A DNA stretch of 64,000 bases from Pseudevernia furfuracea (GCA_022315425.1 JAIUPT010000030.1:1178001-1242000); one strand, 5' to 3'; numbered from the stretch's first letter, positions 34,026-46,758 are shown. Program-made: numbers and translations. Notes: a model not told the origin generated them from the sequence alone.

Positions 34026-35924
34026 TCAGATGGCCCACACTTGAGTCATCGCGTCGCCCCCCACCACTCCATCGCGTCTCGCCTTCTTGTTCAGCCTACT
34101 TGTCCTCCAGCTCTCATACCAGAGATCTCGGCTTGCATCCCTCAGGTCGCCCCTCCATTCCGTGAAAACGGTCTGTTTTAGCTTCACAAAATCGCAGTGC
34201 TCGGCATTCATGGGATCTGCCATACCCCAGGGAAACTTACGGCCAATGACATCCGGCTCATAGGGATCAGGGGAGATGATCGAGAGTGGAAGCACGGGAG
34301 GTTCTGCTGGTGGAGGCGTCGGAACAGTTGGAGAAGATGGAGTCCGTACTGGAGTAAATTTTGAGGGCTTACCGGGCTTGGCGAGGTCGAAGTCGGACGC
34401 TGAGAAGACAGAGCTAGAGTCTGAAGAAGATGAAAGCACAGAGGTGGTGGAAAATTTGTCCCCTTCAGTCTTGATCAAGTCTTGGTTTCGCTCGTCAAGG
34501 CGGTTGTTCCTTGGACTTTCGGATGAGGTATTAGATCCCCCACCATCATCATTATCATCGTCATCATCATCATCATTCTGAGTGATGGCTTCAAGGGTCT
34601 CGAGGCCATTTGATTTGAGGGAATCCCAGACTGCGCGTTTGAGGTGTGCCAAGTGTGCAGACGTAATGGTGTCGGCTTTGGCAATTACAGGAACAACCGT
34701 GGTTTTACCCTTTAGTGCACGTAACACGTTCAGGTCGAGATTCTCATCCAGGCCGCTAATCGAACGTTCTGGTCGGCCACGGACGAAAGAGTTGGCCTTA
34801 GCCTTGACACCGTTGATCTCACTGGCTCTCTGGCCGGCAGCGATGTTGGCGTCCAGACGGCTAGGATCAAGGACAAGGAAGACACAGTGAATGTGGGTGT
34901 CTCGGAATCCTGGAGCACGGGCTAATTTGCTCTCTTCGTTGAAAGTGTCTTCGAATTTGCTCTCGATAAATGTGGTCATGTTCTGCAGCTGGAGATCCAC
35001 CCCGTTCGCCTCTAGCCCTTCCGAATCCCAAAGCGTGACTCCAATCCGCTCGCCTTGGATCTCTGTCTCGACATATTGGGAAGTAAAGCCTGAAGAAGCT
35101 CCAGCGGATGCGGGTGATACGATGTAGTAGTCATCTTCACGAGACTGTTGTCGCCGCTTCGACAGTGGCAGAGCAAGGGAGGTCTGGAGGAAATTGAGGA
35201 AGGAGGTTTTGCCAGAGGTTTTGGCGCCGACTACCAGTACGCTGCGATCTATTAGCTGGGCCTGTAGGAGAAGGGTTGCTCAAAGTAGAGTAGCTTACTT
35301 GAAGGGAGTCGGATCTTTCCTCCGCCGGATCTTTCTCGGACTGTTGATTGTACTTATGGCACTGCTTGCGTAGCTGTAACGTCCTCGGTGTACCAGGCTC
35401 TCGGTTCTGGCGAATGCATCCACGTAGTTTTTGGGGGTGATGGCTGTTCCTGGGATCGGTGGGATTGGTGGGACTGGCGGGACTGGCATTCCACGGTACA
35501 TGTCGGAGCCGAGCGTCTCCTGTGATGACTTCTGTGCTAGCCTATATTTGAATGAACCTCCTGCTCGATTCGACATGATGGCTACACTATCTGGCCTTGT
35601 GTCTTCGCCACCGAATCCTTGCAGTTCTGGTGGATGAGGAATGACAGGTATTCTAGGTGGAGGAGAAGGTATCTGCTCCTGCATCATCTCTCGCTGGCGT
35701 ACCCTCGACCGGTCCTTCTTGCTCAATTTTCGGGCAGGCGTACTCGACCCGGAGGTTGACCTTTCCCGAGATTTGCTTCGTCTCAAGAAGCTGAATGAGC
35801 CTCTACGCCGTAGAGAGCCATTGACCGCGTTATTTGACTCGGTAACAGTCTGATATGAGTCTTCCTGTGGGGAGACCGAATCGCTCACGGTACGTCGTTG
35901 CTGAGGGGTAGTTGAACGCAACAT
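34026..35924 (-). CDS. Septin with long N-terminal extension
   Basis: Two exons are inferred (35924-35299, 35241-34026), giving 613 residues. The first 208 residues are disordered, basic and proline rich (RRRGSFSFLRRSKSRERS, PPVPPIPPIPG). The GTPase begins right after the intron: P-loop GAKTSGKTS near 213-221, switch II WDSEGLE, and G4 AKAD in VPVIAKADTITSAH. A low-complexity insert (Asp run, Ser-rich, Pro-rich, about 130 residues) separates G4 from the septin unique element, seen as WGMADPMNAEHCDFVKLKQ. No C-terminal coiled coil is present. Septins form filaments at septa and tips. The long extensions resemble the divergent filamentous-fungal septin group, an inference from layout. Confidence 0.8.
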
Positions 35925-36750
35925 ATTGACGCGATCTGGTTGGCGCGATTCTATTTGATAAGGAAACCGCTGGCAGTGTTGTCGTAGGGTTCTGGCAAAC
36001 GTAAACAAAGTAAGGAGCGACAAAGGTCTTGGCAGACAACAGGGTGACCGTGCACAGCACAGTATGCAGCTCTTCAAGGCACAAAGTCCACTACAACATG
36101 GCTAGGATTTCTATTCCTTGTCGTGGTGATTCCTCCTATGATTTTACCGATTGTAGCAATGCGCTTGGTCCGGGACATCTTCATGCCGGTGCAAGAGAGT
36201 CAGCACTTTGGTTTTGGTGTGCGTGACAGCGAAGATGGTTCACGTTCCAAAAGATGCCAGCGGTGCTGTCAAATGTCAACAATCAACATATTTACATGAG
36301 GGGTCATTGCAGCAGGGATTACTACTACTATTTACTAGAGTACCGTACTGTACGAAACTGGATCGCCGCTAACTATCCACTCTAAAGTCTCTATCCGATG
36401 GTGGAGCCCCCTTCGGAGTGAGAAAAAGCGGCACTTGAAACGAGTGCTCAACCAAAGGCAACATCAATATACAAAGAGAAACTCCTGGACGGACTAACGC
36501 TCTTTTGTCATCAACAACAAACGTTCCTGGTTGATGTCCAAACTTTTTGCGAGAATGATAGATTCAACGTTCCAGACGGTAACTTTGGTTCATACTGTAG
36601 CTTGCCCGAAGGTCGAGCCTTCATTGAAATACCACATATTTCCAACAACATGCACTACTTCCTAGACCAACGACGGATCTCGATTTCAATTCTACTACAA
36701 AGATATATGAAAACAGTTTCAACTCCGAAGGTCCACCATTTGCTGAGTCC
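35925..36750. other. Intergenic, septin promoter
   Basis: No gene supported. The in-frame region from 36077 to 35924 upstream of the septin start is open but looks non-coding. A short inverted string GTACCGTACTGTAC lies near 36341. Confidence 0.4.
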
Positions 36751-38056
36751 TCATGAAGTGAGCTCCGTACGCACATCACACACATAACCGCTGGCCACTG
36801 GACACACTTCACTTCGATTGAGCTGTTTGTCTTCTGGACCCGTCGGACCACCGGTGAACTCTGCAGTTGCAGAGATGTCCAAGATCTCGTGTTGTCTGGG
36901 ATCCGAGTTGGGATACTGTTCGTCGCCCCAAGTACCGAGGTACTTCAACCAGGCTGTGGGATATGAAGAATCATATGCGGTGTACGTGTTGGCGCTTGCA
37001 TCGTAGCTGTAGAAGTATGCGCCCAATAAGGGGTCCCAAAGTGTTCCTTGGTCGGTATAGTCGGTGAGGATGCCTGCGTCGGGAAGATTCACATTTGGGA
37101 TGGTATGATCGTGTGTCCCGTTGATGGCATAGTTCGCATGAGAGCCGTTACCAGAGTATGTGACTGGTCGTACGCCTTGGTATTTCTCTAGGCAATCGTA
37201 GGTGAAAGCTTCGCCGAAACCGTGTTGACTGTACCAAACTTGTGTGGGCGTCCCATTCTGGAAGCGTACCTGGATGATAATTTCGGAGTCAGCATTGCCT
37301 GTTAGACGATGATTATTGAGCCTTGGACCATGTCTACCGAGTGGAAACTCCCAAGACATGTCTCAAGACTCAGGACTCGGCCCAAAAGAAGAAAAATGGA
37401 CTCCGGAAATGCTTACCATATTATGTTCCCAATCCTTCAATCAAATGTTAGTGACGATAAACACAGGTTTCTTGGGATGAACATACGCCAACGTGAAGAT
37501 CAACCTCTTGAATATCCAAAAGAACCCCTCCCCAATTAAAGGCATAGAAGTACATGTAGAAAGCGTCGACAAGACCATCGCCATGATCATTAACGATTAT
37601 TGCAACGCTAGTAGCTCCATCTGTCTTCCCAGTGCTGTCCGGCTTGACGCCATTTAGCCAGGCAGGATTCTTAGTAATGTCATCGACAGACGTTAGGTAA
37701 ACGTTCGTACCACCAGTACCGTAAGTGTTTAGGGAGTCGAGGTTATTGAGCGTCAATGGGTTCTCATAGCCTTCGATGACAGTGAAATTGATCTCTGGCT
37801 TCGTGTGGACCAGCTGAGTTCCAATGTCGGATGGGAAATAGTTCTCGCCAGGGTAGAGCCAGACGACCGGTGCTATAAGGAATAAATATCACATGTATGA
37901 TCTCGCGCAGGCTATCTGTGGCATACCATATGTTGACACGTAGTCAGGGACTGCAGTGGTTTGACGCTCGAAAACTGGCGCTGGGGACGGGTAAGCCAAC
38001 ACGGCCTGTAGCAGAAAAGCCATGGAAAAGCTTTTGAGGAAATTGAAAGGAGTCAT
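36751..38056 (-). CDS. Secreted VPS62-like protein
   Basis: Four exons are inferred (38056-37927, 37872-37487, 37434-37417, 37269-36751), giving 350 residues. The leader SFSMAFLLQAVLAYPSPAP is a signal peptide. Family landmarks: APVVWLYPGENYFPSDIG, FYMYFYAFNWGG, then HVG-DWEHNM-VRFQNG built from three exons, the middle one only 18 nt, and VWYSQHGFGEAF, GSHANYA, WDPLLGAYFYSYD. Fungal proteins with this core are annotated as vacuolar protein sorting-associated protein 62; the secreted form probably acts outside the cell or in the vacuole lumen. The fourth exon ends with two cysteines that may pair. Several glycosylation sequons are present. Confidence 0.82.
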
Positions 38057-39021
38057 GATTTAGAGGAGGTATTTAAGTACAGGGGTACTTGGAATGATGG
38101 TGGCTTGCATGTGATGGAGCAGCCTCTCTTTATACCAGCTGACCTCCATTTTGAACTCGGAGCGCACACCTACCTGTAAGAGCACGCTGTGAAAGAGAAA
38201 ATGCTCATTGGTGCAAGGAGAGTAACTGAATTGGCAACGACCGAGGTCAGCAGTACCGGTATGCCTTGACGGACACGAGCTCAGTTACGAGCAATTGCAA
38301 CATGTTGGATACTTCAAACCGGAAGGTGTCTTGCGCATGACGGGAATATGCACAATGATGCTATTGGTCCGAAGTGTGGGGGCTGGTGACTGAAGAGGGA
38401 ACGTGGGCTGCGTCTATTCAAACATTGGTGCCCTTGAATTCAGGAACGGGCCTCCATCTTCAAATAGAATTCCCCCGGTCTGAGTCTTGCTACCTTTGGC
38501 GAATTGACGGTGAATCCGAGCCAGCTGCCATATGGTTGGCGCTGCTACTCGTCTTTTAACCCTGCTGTCCCTCGGCGGCGGCGACGCCCCGACCCTGATG
38601 ATCACAGGATTGCGAGCCGACAGACCTTCCTATTTGACACTTGATGCAAACTTTCGTTTCCAAGAGATTCGAAGACTGGCACAACCCTGTACAGTCGTCC
38701 GGAGATTGCCCCTTGCTCGACAGACTGTCCATACAACTCGCGACATTTGCTTTTCCTCAAAGTGATGCCGACCCGCGCATGAAAAACAACGAGCGGATCT
38801 CTGCTTACTTCTCTAACAAAACCAGCCGTTGTCTCGAGCGCCATGTCCATGATTCGAGAACGCGGCTTAAAGCTAAGGGTTGATCCTCGGCGCGTAAATG
38901 TTGCCCCGCTTCAGCCTTCAGCTGAGCCGAGAATGGCCTCGAGTCGCACCAAGCCTCGCAGCGGTCACTCTTCGGAAGGAATCAGAGGCATTGGATAGAA
39001 CACAGCTCGTCTTTGTGAGCG
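38057..39021. other. Divergent region, VPS62-like / annexin
   Basis: No gene supported. Short frames at 38.4-39.1 kb on both strands lack features. TATA-like CTTTATAC (read near 38132) lies about 80 bases upstream of the VPS62-like start. Confidence 0.4.
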
Positions 39022-41354
39022 ATGTCTCTCCGAGTCGACAATGGCCGTTCCAGAGCGCGTTCCAAATCCCCAGGCCGCAAGGATGAACGATCGAGATCGC
39101 GAGACGTGAGAGCCCCATCACCAGCCGTAGTCATTGAGAAAAAGAAGTCCTCGAAAAAGTATTACAGCGACGAAAGTGATTCAGACACTCGGTCGAGGGA
39201 AAAGAGCTCCAAGAAACACTACGATGATGATGACTCTGAAAGCGATTCAGATCCAAGGTCGAAGAAGAAGTCCTCTAAGAAGCGCTACGACAGCGATGAC
39301 AGTGACTCGGACCCAAGATCCAAGAAAAAATCTTCAAGGAAACATTACGACGAGAGTGACTCGGATAGCAAGAGCAAGAAAAAGTCCTCTAGGAAACGCT
39401 ATAGTGACAGCGACTCCGACAGCAAGTCCAAGAAAAAGTCCTCTAAGAAACGCTATAGTGACAGCGACTCCGACAGCAAGTCCAAGAAGAGGTCTTCCAA
39501 GAAACACTATGATGAGAGTGATTCTAGCTCAAGCTCGAGCGAAGACGACAGGAAGAGTAAACGTCAGAGTTCAAAACAAGTCCCCGTGACTCAAAAAGGC
39601 GAATACATTGAGACCTCGACGTCAAAACACGAGCGAGAGCGCTATGGCAGCCATGCATCGCCGGAGCATCATGAAAGACCGGCAGAATTTACGCGCCATA
39701 TGAGCACGAGCAGCGTTGAGGGTGGAGAAAAGTATCGCCAGCTGTCGATGCCTGGAGGATTCAACGGAGGCCATTCTCCTCACCCGCAGTACGCACTACG
39801 AAGTCCTTTAGTCAACAACGTTGATGTCACTTGACTGATGCTGCTATAGGTATGCCCAGCCTCAAGTCATATCTCGACCCGAAGGTCAAAGAACGCACTC
39901 TGGTTCCATCAGCCCGCATGGGCCAGAGTATGCCCAGTACCAATACGCAGATCTAAGTGCTTATACATCCAACGGCAGAAAGCCTTCCTACACAATGAGC
40001 GCCCAGCCTCAATTTGTCGAGATCAATCCCTATCATGGTTCGCATGCTCCGTCATCTCCGCCAAAGATGCACCGGCTATCGGTCTCAGGAGGAGGAGCTG
40101 GAGGATTGTCTCTTGCAGCACCGGGTCAGCATTCCAGTCATATGCAAGGTGGCTTACCACCAGGCAGCCCGCTTCTCGAATCCTATCGTGGTACTTACCA
40201 ATCAATCTCGCCAATGCCTTCTCCATTGATGCTGCCATCGACTATGGATGAAGGTCTCTCGGAGTTGGAACAGCTTTCATCTGGAGAGTCCGATGACTCG
40301 GGAGGCCATCTTTCCAAGAAGTCGACACTGCGACGAAAGACTGTCTCAATCTACGACCCCGAACCCGATGCTCTTGCACTCGCAGCAGCTTTAAAGCACT
40401 CGACGCCCGAGGCCAAACCTATCATCAAGATCCTGCCTCACCTCTCAGATGATCACGTAATAATGTTAAGGACTGAATACAAAAAGCATATGAAAGCACA
40501 AGGCAGAGGCGTTAACATCGCTAAGCACATCAAAATGAAACTCACTGGCAATCTTGGAAAGGTCGCTTATGCAACGGCTCTCGGAAGATGGGAGAGTGAG
40601 GCGCACTGGGCAAATTTTTGGTATCAGTCCAACACCTCACGGCGAGAACTCCTGATTGAGAGTCTCATGGGCCGTACGAATAGCGAAATAATGAAGATCA
40701 AAGATGCATTCAGCGATCAACGGTACAACAACAGCCTGGAAAAATGCATGCAGACGGAGCTGAAGAAGGACAAGTTCCGAAATGCTGTTTTGCTTGCTTT
40801 GGAAGAAAAACGCATGTCGGAGAGCGACAAGCTTTCCATCGAACTCGTACGCAGAGATGCGCAGGACCTCTACCGTGCCTTGACCGCTAAGGAGGGTGGA
40901 GAAACAGCGATGATCAATATCATCGTGGTCAGAAGCGACAAACATCTTGCCGAGGTCTTGAGGGTCTTTGAGAGCCAGTATCGTAAGAACTTTGCAAGAG
41001 AGATGATCCAGAAATCTCGCAACTTAGTCGTACGTTGGTCCCCGCCGCACTTCCTGATACCCGTCAACTGATTGCTCACAGGGTGAAACGCTCGCCCATA
41101 TCCTCAATGGCGTTCTGAATAAACCTGTTCGTGACGCCCTCCTCTTGCACCAAGCCTTGGCGGAAACGTCCAAAGACCGCATTGAGCTACTCATTAGCCG
41201 ACTGGTGCGGTTTCACTGGGAGCCACGGCATTTGGAGAGAGTTAAAGTGGCGTATAAGCAGAAATACGGCAAGCGGCTGGAATCTGCCATTGAAGAAGGA
41301 AGCAAGGGAGATTTCCAAGGCTTTTGTGTTGCGCTTTGCAAGGTCGAGTCTTAA
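39022..41354 (+). CDS. Long annexin with Lys/Ser/Asp repeat N-terminus
   Basis: Three exons are inferred (39022-39788, 39850-41029, 41082-41354), giving 739 residues. The first 185 residues contain degenerate 18-residue repeats of the type KSKKKSSKKRYSDSDSDS; residues to about 430 are disordered, Pro/Ser/Gly rich. The annexin core follows: LKHSTPEAKPIIKILPHLSD begins repeat 1, with HLSDDHVIMLRTEYKK and KMKLTGNLGKVAYA; later repeats are seen in MGRTNSEIMKIKDAF, SDKHLAEVLRVFE and LISRLVRFHWEPRHLERVK. The canonical GxGT calcium loops are poorly preserved, as in the divergent fungal annexin group. It probably binds membranes. Donors GTACGC and GTACGT keep the frame. Confidence 0.85.
39145..39531 (+). 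repeat. Coding minisatellite, 54-nt units
   Basis: Within the annexin N-terminus, the units 39367-39420 and 39421-39474 are nearly identical 54-mers; degenerate units of 51-66 nt extend on both sides. Each encodes a basic KSKKKSSKKRY block followed by an acidic SDSDSD block. Confidence 0.8.
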
Positions 41355-42018
41355 CTTCACGAGTTTCACGGCTTCAAGCGGGTGTAATGCGTGAGAAGAT
41401 GCCAGAGGCTACACATGTACGTAGATGCGTATTATTTATTTATTATTATTTATCATTGTTTGGACGATAGTATCAGGGTATACTCTACATAGAGATACTT
41501 TCGATGGATGGAGTCGGCTAGCGTGTCACGTAGGTCATGGGTCGTGGGTCGTGGTTCATGCATTTTGAATTTTGAATGGCGGGGAAACTCTAATTGAATG
41601 CTTGAGCTTGGTTACATATGATTACCTAATTAAATCAATGTTGGATTTGACAGGGATATTGTGCCTTTTGCCTTTTGCCTTTTTGCCTTGCTACACCGCA
41701 ACACCATTATTACTTTACTTGTATTATTATTGTACCAGCGCCAGCGCCATTATTAGGAATCGAACCTAATACGGACTAAATACCTCCGCAAAACAGGGAT
41801 ATGCCTTCATTCCTTAGTCCTTACCACTCTCTCCCAAACTCCTCTCCTACAACTGACAACCCCAAAGCATGTCTTTCCTTCTTTCTTTTCCTCCTCTTTC
41901 CTTTCCTCTTCCTTCCCCCTTAAGGACCCTCCTACAGACCACGCCTTCGTATACAGTAAGAGCACACTCATGAACTCCCTCGAAGCCTCACCTCTAGCGA
42001 ACGCCTGACGCTGCCACA
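41355..42018. other. Intergenic and TOK leader
   Basis: Contains AT-rich trinucleotide-like strings (TTATT) near 41430-41450, a direct repeat of GGTCGTGG near 41540, and a C/T-rich tract at about 41875-41925 just upstream of the channel gene, typical of fungal leaders. Confidence 0.45.
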
Positions 42019-44476
42019 ATGAACGACCCCGGGCTCGATGAGCCTCTGAATGAGACGCAGCACAGGATTGAGGGGGGGAGGAAAGAGGAGGACGAGTTTG
42101 AGCAAGAAGTAGAGCAGACATTCTTGAATCCGAGGTCACACCCCCAATACCTTCCAACACAAACTTCTTGCTGACTGCTCCTCGTAGTCGATGGTGGTTT
42201 GCTTCGACAGCATTCCCCTTGCTCGCCGTACGTATCCGGTGACAACCCTTCGTCTGCTCAGCTAAGGAGTAGATGTAGGGCACCTTTGGCCCAATGGCTA
42301 CAGCCTTCAACATCTGCGCCTTGATTGAGCATTGGAGAGTCGAGATTCCCCCGGGATTTGGAGCTAATGAATCACATGGTATTGACGTTAGAGATCCGAA
42401 ATGGTATCCTCCCCAAATCCCCTCTTTCCTTAACGAACCAGAAAAAAAGTGGACCTATCGATGCAAAGTGTTCTTGAATGCTAACCCATCGTTCAGGCTT
42501 TTAGCGGTCAATGGCGTCTCGCTTGGTCTTGCAATCATTGCCAACTTCTCCCTACTATTGAACATGGCTCGCCGCCTATCGTTCTCCATTGCCCAACCCA
42601 TCACAATTGTTGGCTGGTACCTATCATCATTCTTGCTCATCGCCGACCTTGCAAGTATCATTCACATCGTCAAGGTCCCCGGTCAGAGACGAGCCTTGAC
42701 GCAGGCTTTCTACTATGCTATATTCGCCGCAGCACTTTACTTCATCATTGCTTCTTTGATGGTCTTCACCGTTATCGGAGCTTGGAGGGGCCATTATCCG
42801 AAGGAATTCAAGCTCAACACGAGCCAGCGGACACTCATGTTGCAGACGATTAGCTTCATGATATACATGGTCGGAGGCGCCGGTGTTTACGCGAAAATTG
42901 AGGGCTGGATGTTCCTGGACGCGTTGTACTTCACCAATTATACGTTGCTCACCGTAGGTATTGGAGACTATGCTCCTTCAACGCATCTTGGCAGAGGATT
43001 GTTATTTCCATATGCCATTGGCGGCATCGTCATCCTGGGTCTTGTCATTGGCTCTATTCGCTCGCTTGTGTTGGAGCGAGGAAAAAAGAAGCTCGGGAGT
43101 CGGCTGGTGGAAAAGAAGCGAGAGCTACTATTAAAAAGAATGATCGAAAAGGACGAAACCGACAAGCTCAACCCAATCCAGAGCAAGCAGCACGCCAAGG
43201 AAGTAGGCATGTCCGAGCGAGACAGACGACAGGCAGAGTTCGAACTTATGCGGGAGATACAGACACAAGCCTCGACTAGGCAAAAGTGGCAAGCGCTTTT
43301 CATCTCAGGAAGTGCATGGCTTTTCCTATGGCTGGTCGGCGCGGTGGTTTTCTACAAGGCAGAGCATGAGCAGCAATGGACTTACTTTCAGTCCCTTTAC
43401 TTTGCATACACCACTCTTTTGACTATTGGGTATGGCGACTACAAGCCATTCAGTAACTCGGGCAAGGCGTTTTTTGTACTTTGGTCGTTGCTTGCAGTTC
43501 CCACCCTTACAATCGTCATCAGCAACATGGGTGATACGGTCGTGAAGGCTATCAGCGACCTCACACTGTACTTAGGGGAGTTCACACTCCTACCGGGGGA
43601 TACACCAGTGAGAGACCGAATGAAGCAACTTGCAGCTAGAACCACAGGCGGCAAATTGTTCGTAGATGCCGGAGATGCCGAAGAGCCATCAGGTTTGCTT
43701 GGCGAAGGTCGAAAAACTGACTCGGAGAAAGGAACCACTGGTGGTCCAGGTGCTGCTGCCACGGATTTCCTTGCTGGCCAAGTCGAAGACGAGGAACTCA
43801 AGCAAGTTCGAGAAGCTAAATCCAGAGGTGACAAGCTTGGAGAGAACATCCACAAATATCATTACCTTCTTGTCAAAGAATTCCGCAATGTAATGAAGCA
43901 TCTGAATGAAACTCCGCCGCGAAAGTACAGCTATGAGGAATGGGCATGGTTCCTCAAGCTCATGGGCGAGAATGAATCTCACAGTGCCTCTCACCGCACA
44001 GCACCTGTCAAGGTAAGGAACGACACGGACGCAAAGCCGGATATGCAGCAGGCCCAGACAGATGACGAGGAAGGCGGGACGCGCCAGTGGAGTTGGTTGG
44101 GCAATCGTAGCCCATTGTACGTACTTTTCCGAGATGATCTTTCGAGTCTCAAGACATATTCCGGGAGCAGGAGGACCTTTCTACTCCCGGGACCTATCTT
44201 ACAACTCCTCTTCCTGCTTCCAACAAGCAATGCTGACTCGGAATTAGGATGGGTGACACAAACGAAGCATCATGGGTGCTTGAGAGATTATCGATGACGT
44301 TGGAGAAGGAGATGAAGAAGCTTTCGGAGGCGAAGACCAAGAAAGATGATCAAGATCGAGGGGAGAATGCGGGAAAGAGGATTCATTCTAACAGCGACAG
44401 TAACACCAGTGGGAGTGACAAGACGTTGCAAGACAAGAAAGGCAGTGCTAATGTTGAGCAAAGTAGTGCGAAATGA
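42019..44476 (+). CDS. TOK1: TOK1-type two-pore outward-rectifier K+ channel
   Basis: Four exons are inferred (42019-42134, 42188-42227, 42279-44116, 44248-44476), giving 740 residues. The short second exon (40 nt) encodes the start of helix 1 (RWWFASTAFPLLA). TOK channels have eight helices and two pore loops; here the filters are TVGIGDY and TIGYGDY, the first with Ile in place of Tyr, as is common for pore 1 of this family. Helices 1-4 precede pore 1; a charged loop of about 90 residues (ERGKKKLGSRLVEKKRELL) lies between the pore modules. The C-terminal 250 residues are charged and end in Ser/Asn/Lys low complexity. It sits in the plasma membrane and releases K+ on depolarisation. Exon 4 depends on a 131-nt intron. 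Confidence 0.88.
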
Positions 44477-44934
44477 TACCCCAACGATTCTTTCGAGTTT
44501 GTCCTTGCGAACAATTGTATTCGCTCATATAGAGCGCTTTCGGCGACTTTGTATCTAATCAGTCACTTTTTGACAGTGACTGACTGGTGGTGAATCTTCA
44601 CCAGCATAAAAGACGTCTAAGCAAGCGACTTGTCTATGGAAACAAAATCAAAATCAAATTCCCACTCTATTCACTGTGAAGCCGATTATTCACATTCAGG
44701 CTTCCCGGCCGACGGAGTCAGCAAGACTCACCGCCTGACCCCTTGGCATCTTTGCCATGTCGTACAAGGTCTTAACTCGGTCCGGAGGGCCACTTATAGA
44801 GGGAATTGGGAAAGCCATCTGCAAGCTTGAAAGCCGCGACAAGCTATTTTCAGCCATCGACTCCACCCATCCTACCTTCAGCAGCAGGGAGCCGTCCCTC
44901 TCTTTTGTCTTGTCGCCAAACAAGACCTTGATCA
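44477..44934. other. Intergenic
   Basis: A forward frame at 44757-45071 overlaps the next gene in another frame and is not called. I see nothing else. Confidence 0.4.
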
Positions 44935-45792
44935 ATGGGGCCTCTCCAGCCACGTGCCACCTCCGTATCCATCACAACCTTTGTTGCCACAACCATCGTG
45001 TTTGTTCTGTGGCTTCTCGCAATACTAGCAGTAGCATTGTACCTGTTTCTCCGCCAGCGCAACCACACTAGCTCCTTCAACCGCTCTGTCTCATATGGCA
45101 ACACCGCTCCTCGTTTCCCTCCCAGCGATCCGACCGCTCTACCATCGTACCCACAGCGGGTACAGGCCCCGTCGTATCCAACAATTGCTCCGTCATCGCT
45201 TTCAGCAGCGACGACAATTTCAGAACTCCGCCCTATCCGTACGACGTCACCAAACATTGACCCTATCCCACCTGGGTCTTCATCGAGGACTGAAGACTTC
45301 GGTCGTATTACTACGAGGTCACCAACCAAAACCCCTGTCCCCGCTGCGCCTTCATCGAACGAAGCAAGGCAATACGATTCCCTTGCCAGTAATCCATCAC
45401 AAGCAGCCATGTTGGCGAGAGCACAGACTACGCCACTCGCGAGTGATACCACTGACTTCAGCACCGACACGGTCGACCCTGGGAGGCAAATGGTCAATCC
45501 GGGCTATCTGGCCATGCTGGCGCAGAGGGGCATCCATGCCAGAGATCATGCGCTTTTGGGGAGCGATGATAGCACTGATGCCGGGGGTGGGGCCGGAGCC
45601 GGACCGAGTTACCCTGCCCGTGCTAGAGGCATGGCTTCGAGAGGTATGAGCATAGACACGGAGATGGAACGGGGCCGCTTTACGGGTCAACGTGGAACAG
45701 GGCGGGCTATAACTTTGGGGCGAGGGAATGGAAATGAAAGGCTGGAAAGGCCGGTAGAGCCTTTGCGTGTGAGGAAGATGTCATCCCTGTAG
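44935..45792 (+). CDS. Uncharacterised single-pass membrane protein
   Basis: A single exon of 285 residues. One hydrophobic helix lies at about 16-40 (TIVFVLWLLAILAVALYLFL), with a short Thr/Ser-rich N-terminus outside by the positive-inside rule (RQRN follows the helix). The rest is disordered: Ser/Thr/Pro rich to about residue 150, then QAAMLARAQ and YLAMLAQRGIHARDHALL helices, then Arg/Gly. No family is recognised. It lies 458 bases after the TOK channel on the same strand; a functional link is not shown. Confidence 0.6.
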   Translation: MGPLQPRATSVSITTFVATTIVFVLWLLAILAVALYLFLRQRNHTSSFNRSVSYGNTAPRFPPSDPTALPSYPQRVQAPSYPTIAPSSLSAATTISELRPIRTTSPNIDPIPPGSSSRTEDFGRITTRSPTKTPVPAAPSSNEARQYDSLASNPSQAAMLARAQTTPLASDTTDFSTDTVDPGRQMVNPGYLAMLAQRGIHARDHALLGSDDSTDAGGGAGAGPSYPARARGMASRGMSIDTEMERGRFTGQRGTGRAITLGRGNGNERLERPVEPLRVRKMSSL

Positions 45793-46758
45793 AGGTCTTT
45801 GGGGGAAGGAGGATTAACATGAAATGGAGAGGGATGGCGCGTTTGCTTGCAGGACGAGCTTACGGGCCTGTTGATATGTTCGTCCAGGTGGGATTCAGGG
45901 CTGTGAGTTCACGGGTTTTGGGTTTTTTTTGTGTACAGTGGATGTGTATTTCATCATTGGATAGATAAGAGCTCTACTCAGTAGAACCACTCTAGTTTCT
46001 GCCACTTCTCGTACACCCTTGCGCTCCGCACCTGATTGCTTTCTTTCCCACACAGCCTTGTTGAAATTCTTTGCTCTTCTGAAGCTTTCCCTTCATCTTC
46101 TTCGTCCTGATGTCCGTCTTTCTGCTCGTTGGACTGTTCTGACATAAGGAGTCACCTTATTTTGGTTGCCATCCACCAAAAATGCAATGATGAGAGCCCT
46201 GACGACTGTCGCTTTTTTCTGACGGTCTGCATATCTTTGGGTTCCAAAACATCAAGGTGACTGTTGCAAAATCCGTGGTTGACTGCCTTCGTAGGCGTCA
46301 CGGCACAGAATCCTACAGAATCCTTGGGCTTCAGGCTATCAATTTGCCATGTTTTCAGGGAATTGACCCACAGGTATGTAAGTCTTTGGGAACCCTTGTA
46401 GCTCAGGATTCTGTTCCATGGCAGATGTTTCGGGATTGGTTCATATGAGTACTTGTGGAAACGCTCACATACGGAGGATAACAAAAAGGATGAACCATGG
46501 GATAAGGCCGGCTTGACTTGCAGGTGACGGGCTCGCAGTCTCTTTATTCATAACATCGTTATCACAGTAATGACTTGTTTCTTTGCTCTGTCTTACTTAG
46601 TTTTGATCTTTTTAGACCACAAAGGCCACCACATCGTGCCTAACCTGGAGCTGACTCACGTAAACTCCGGTCTCTCTCTTCCTAGCAAATTTGCTATTCA
46701 CGCCACCGCTGAAGTGACTTTTGTACGCAAATTCGTACCACCAGGTATTCGTTTTTTG
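45793..46758. other. Intergenic
   Basis: A reverse 110-codon frame (46152-46484) has no features. No gene supported. Confidence 0.4.

Noticed and set aside
46152..46484. Reverse 110-codon frame
   Set aside because: No recognisable motif, and it is alone in a 966-bp spacer.
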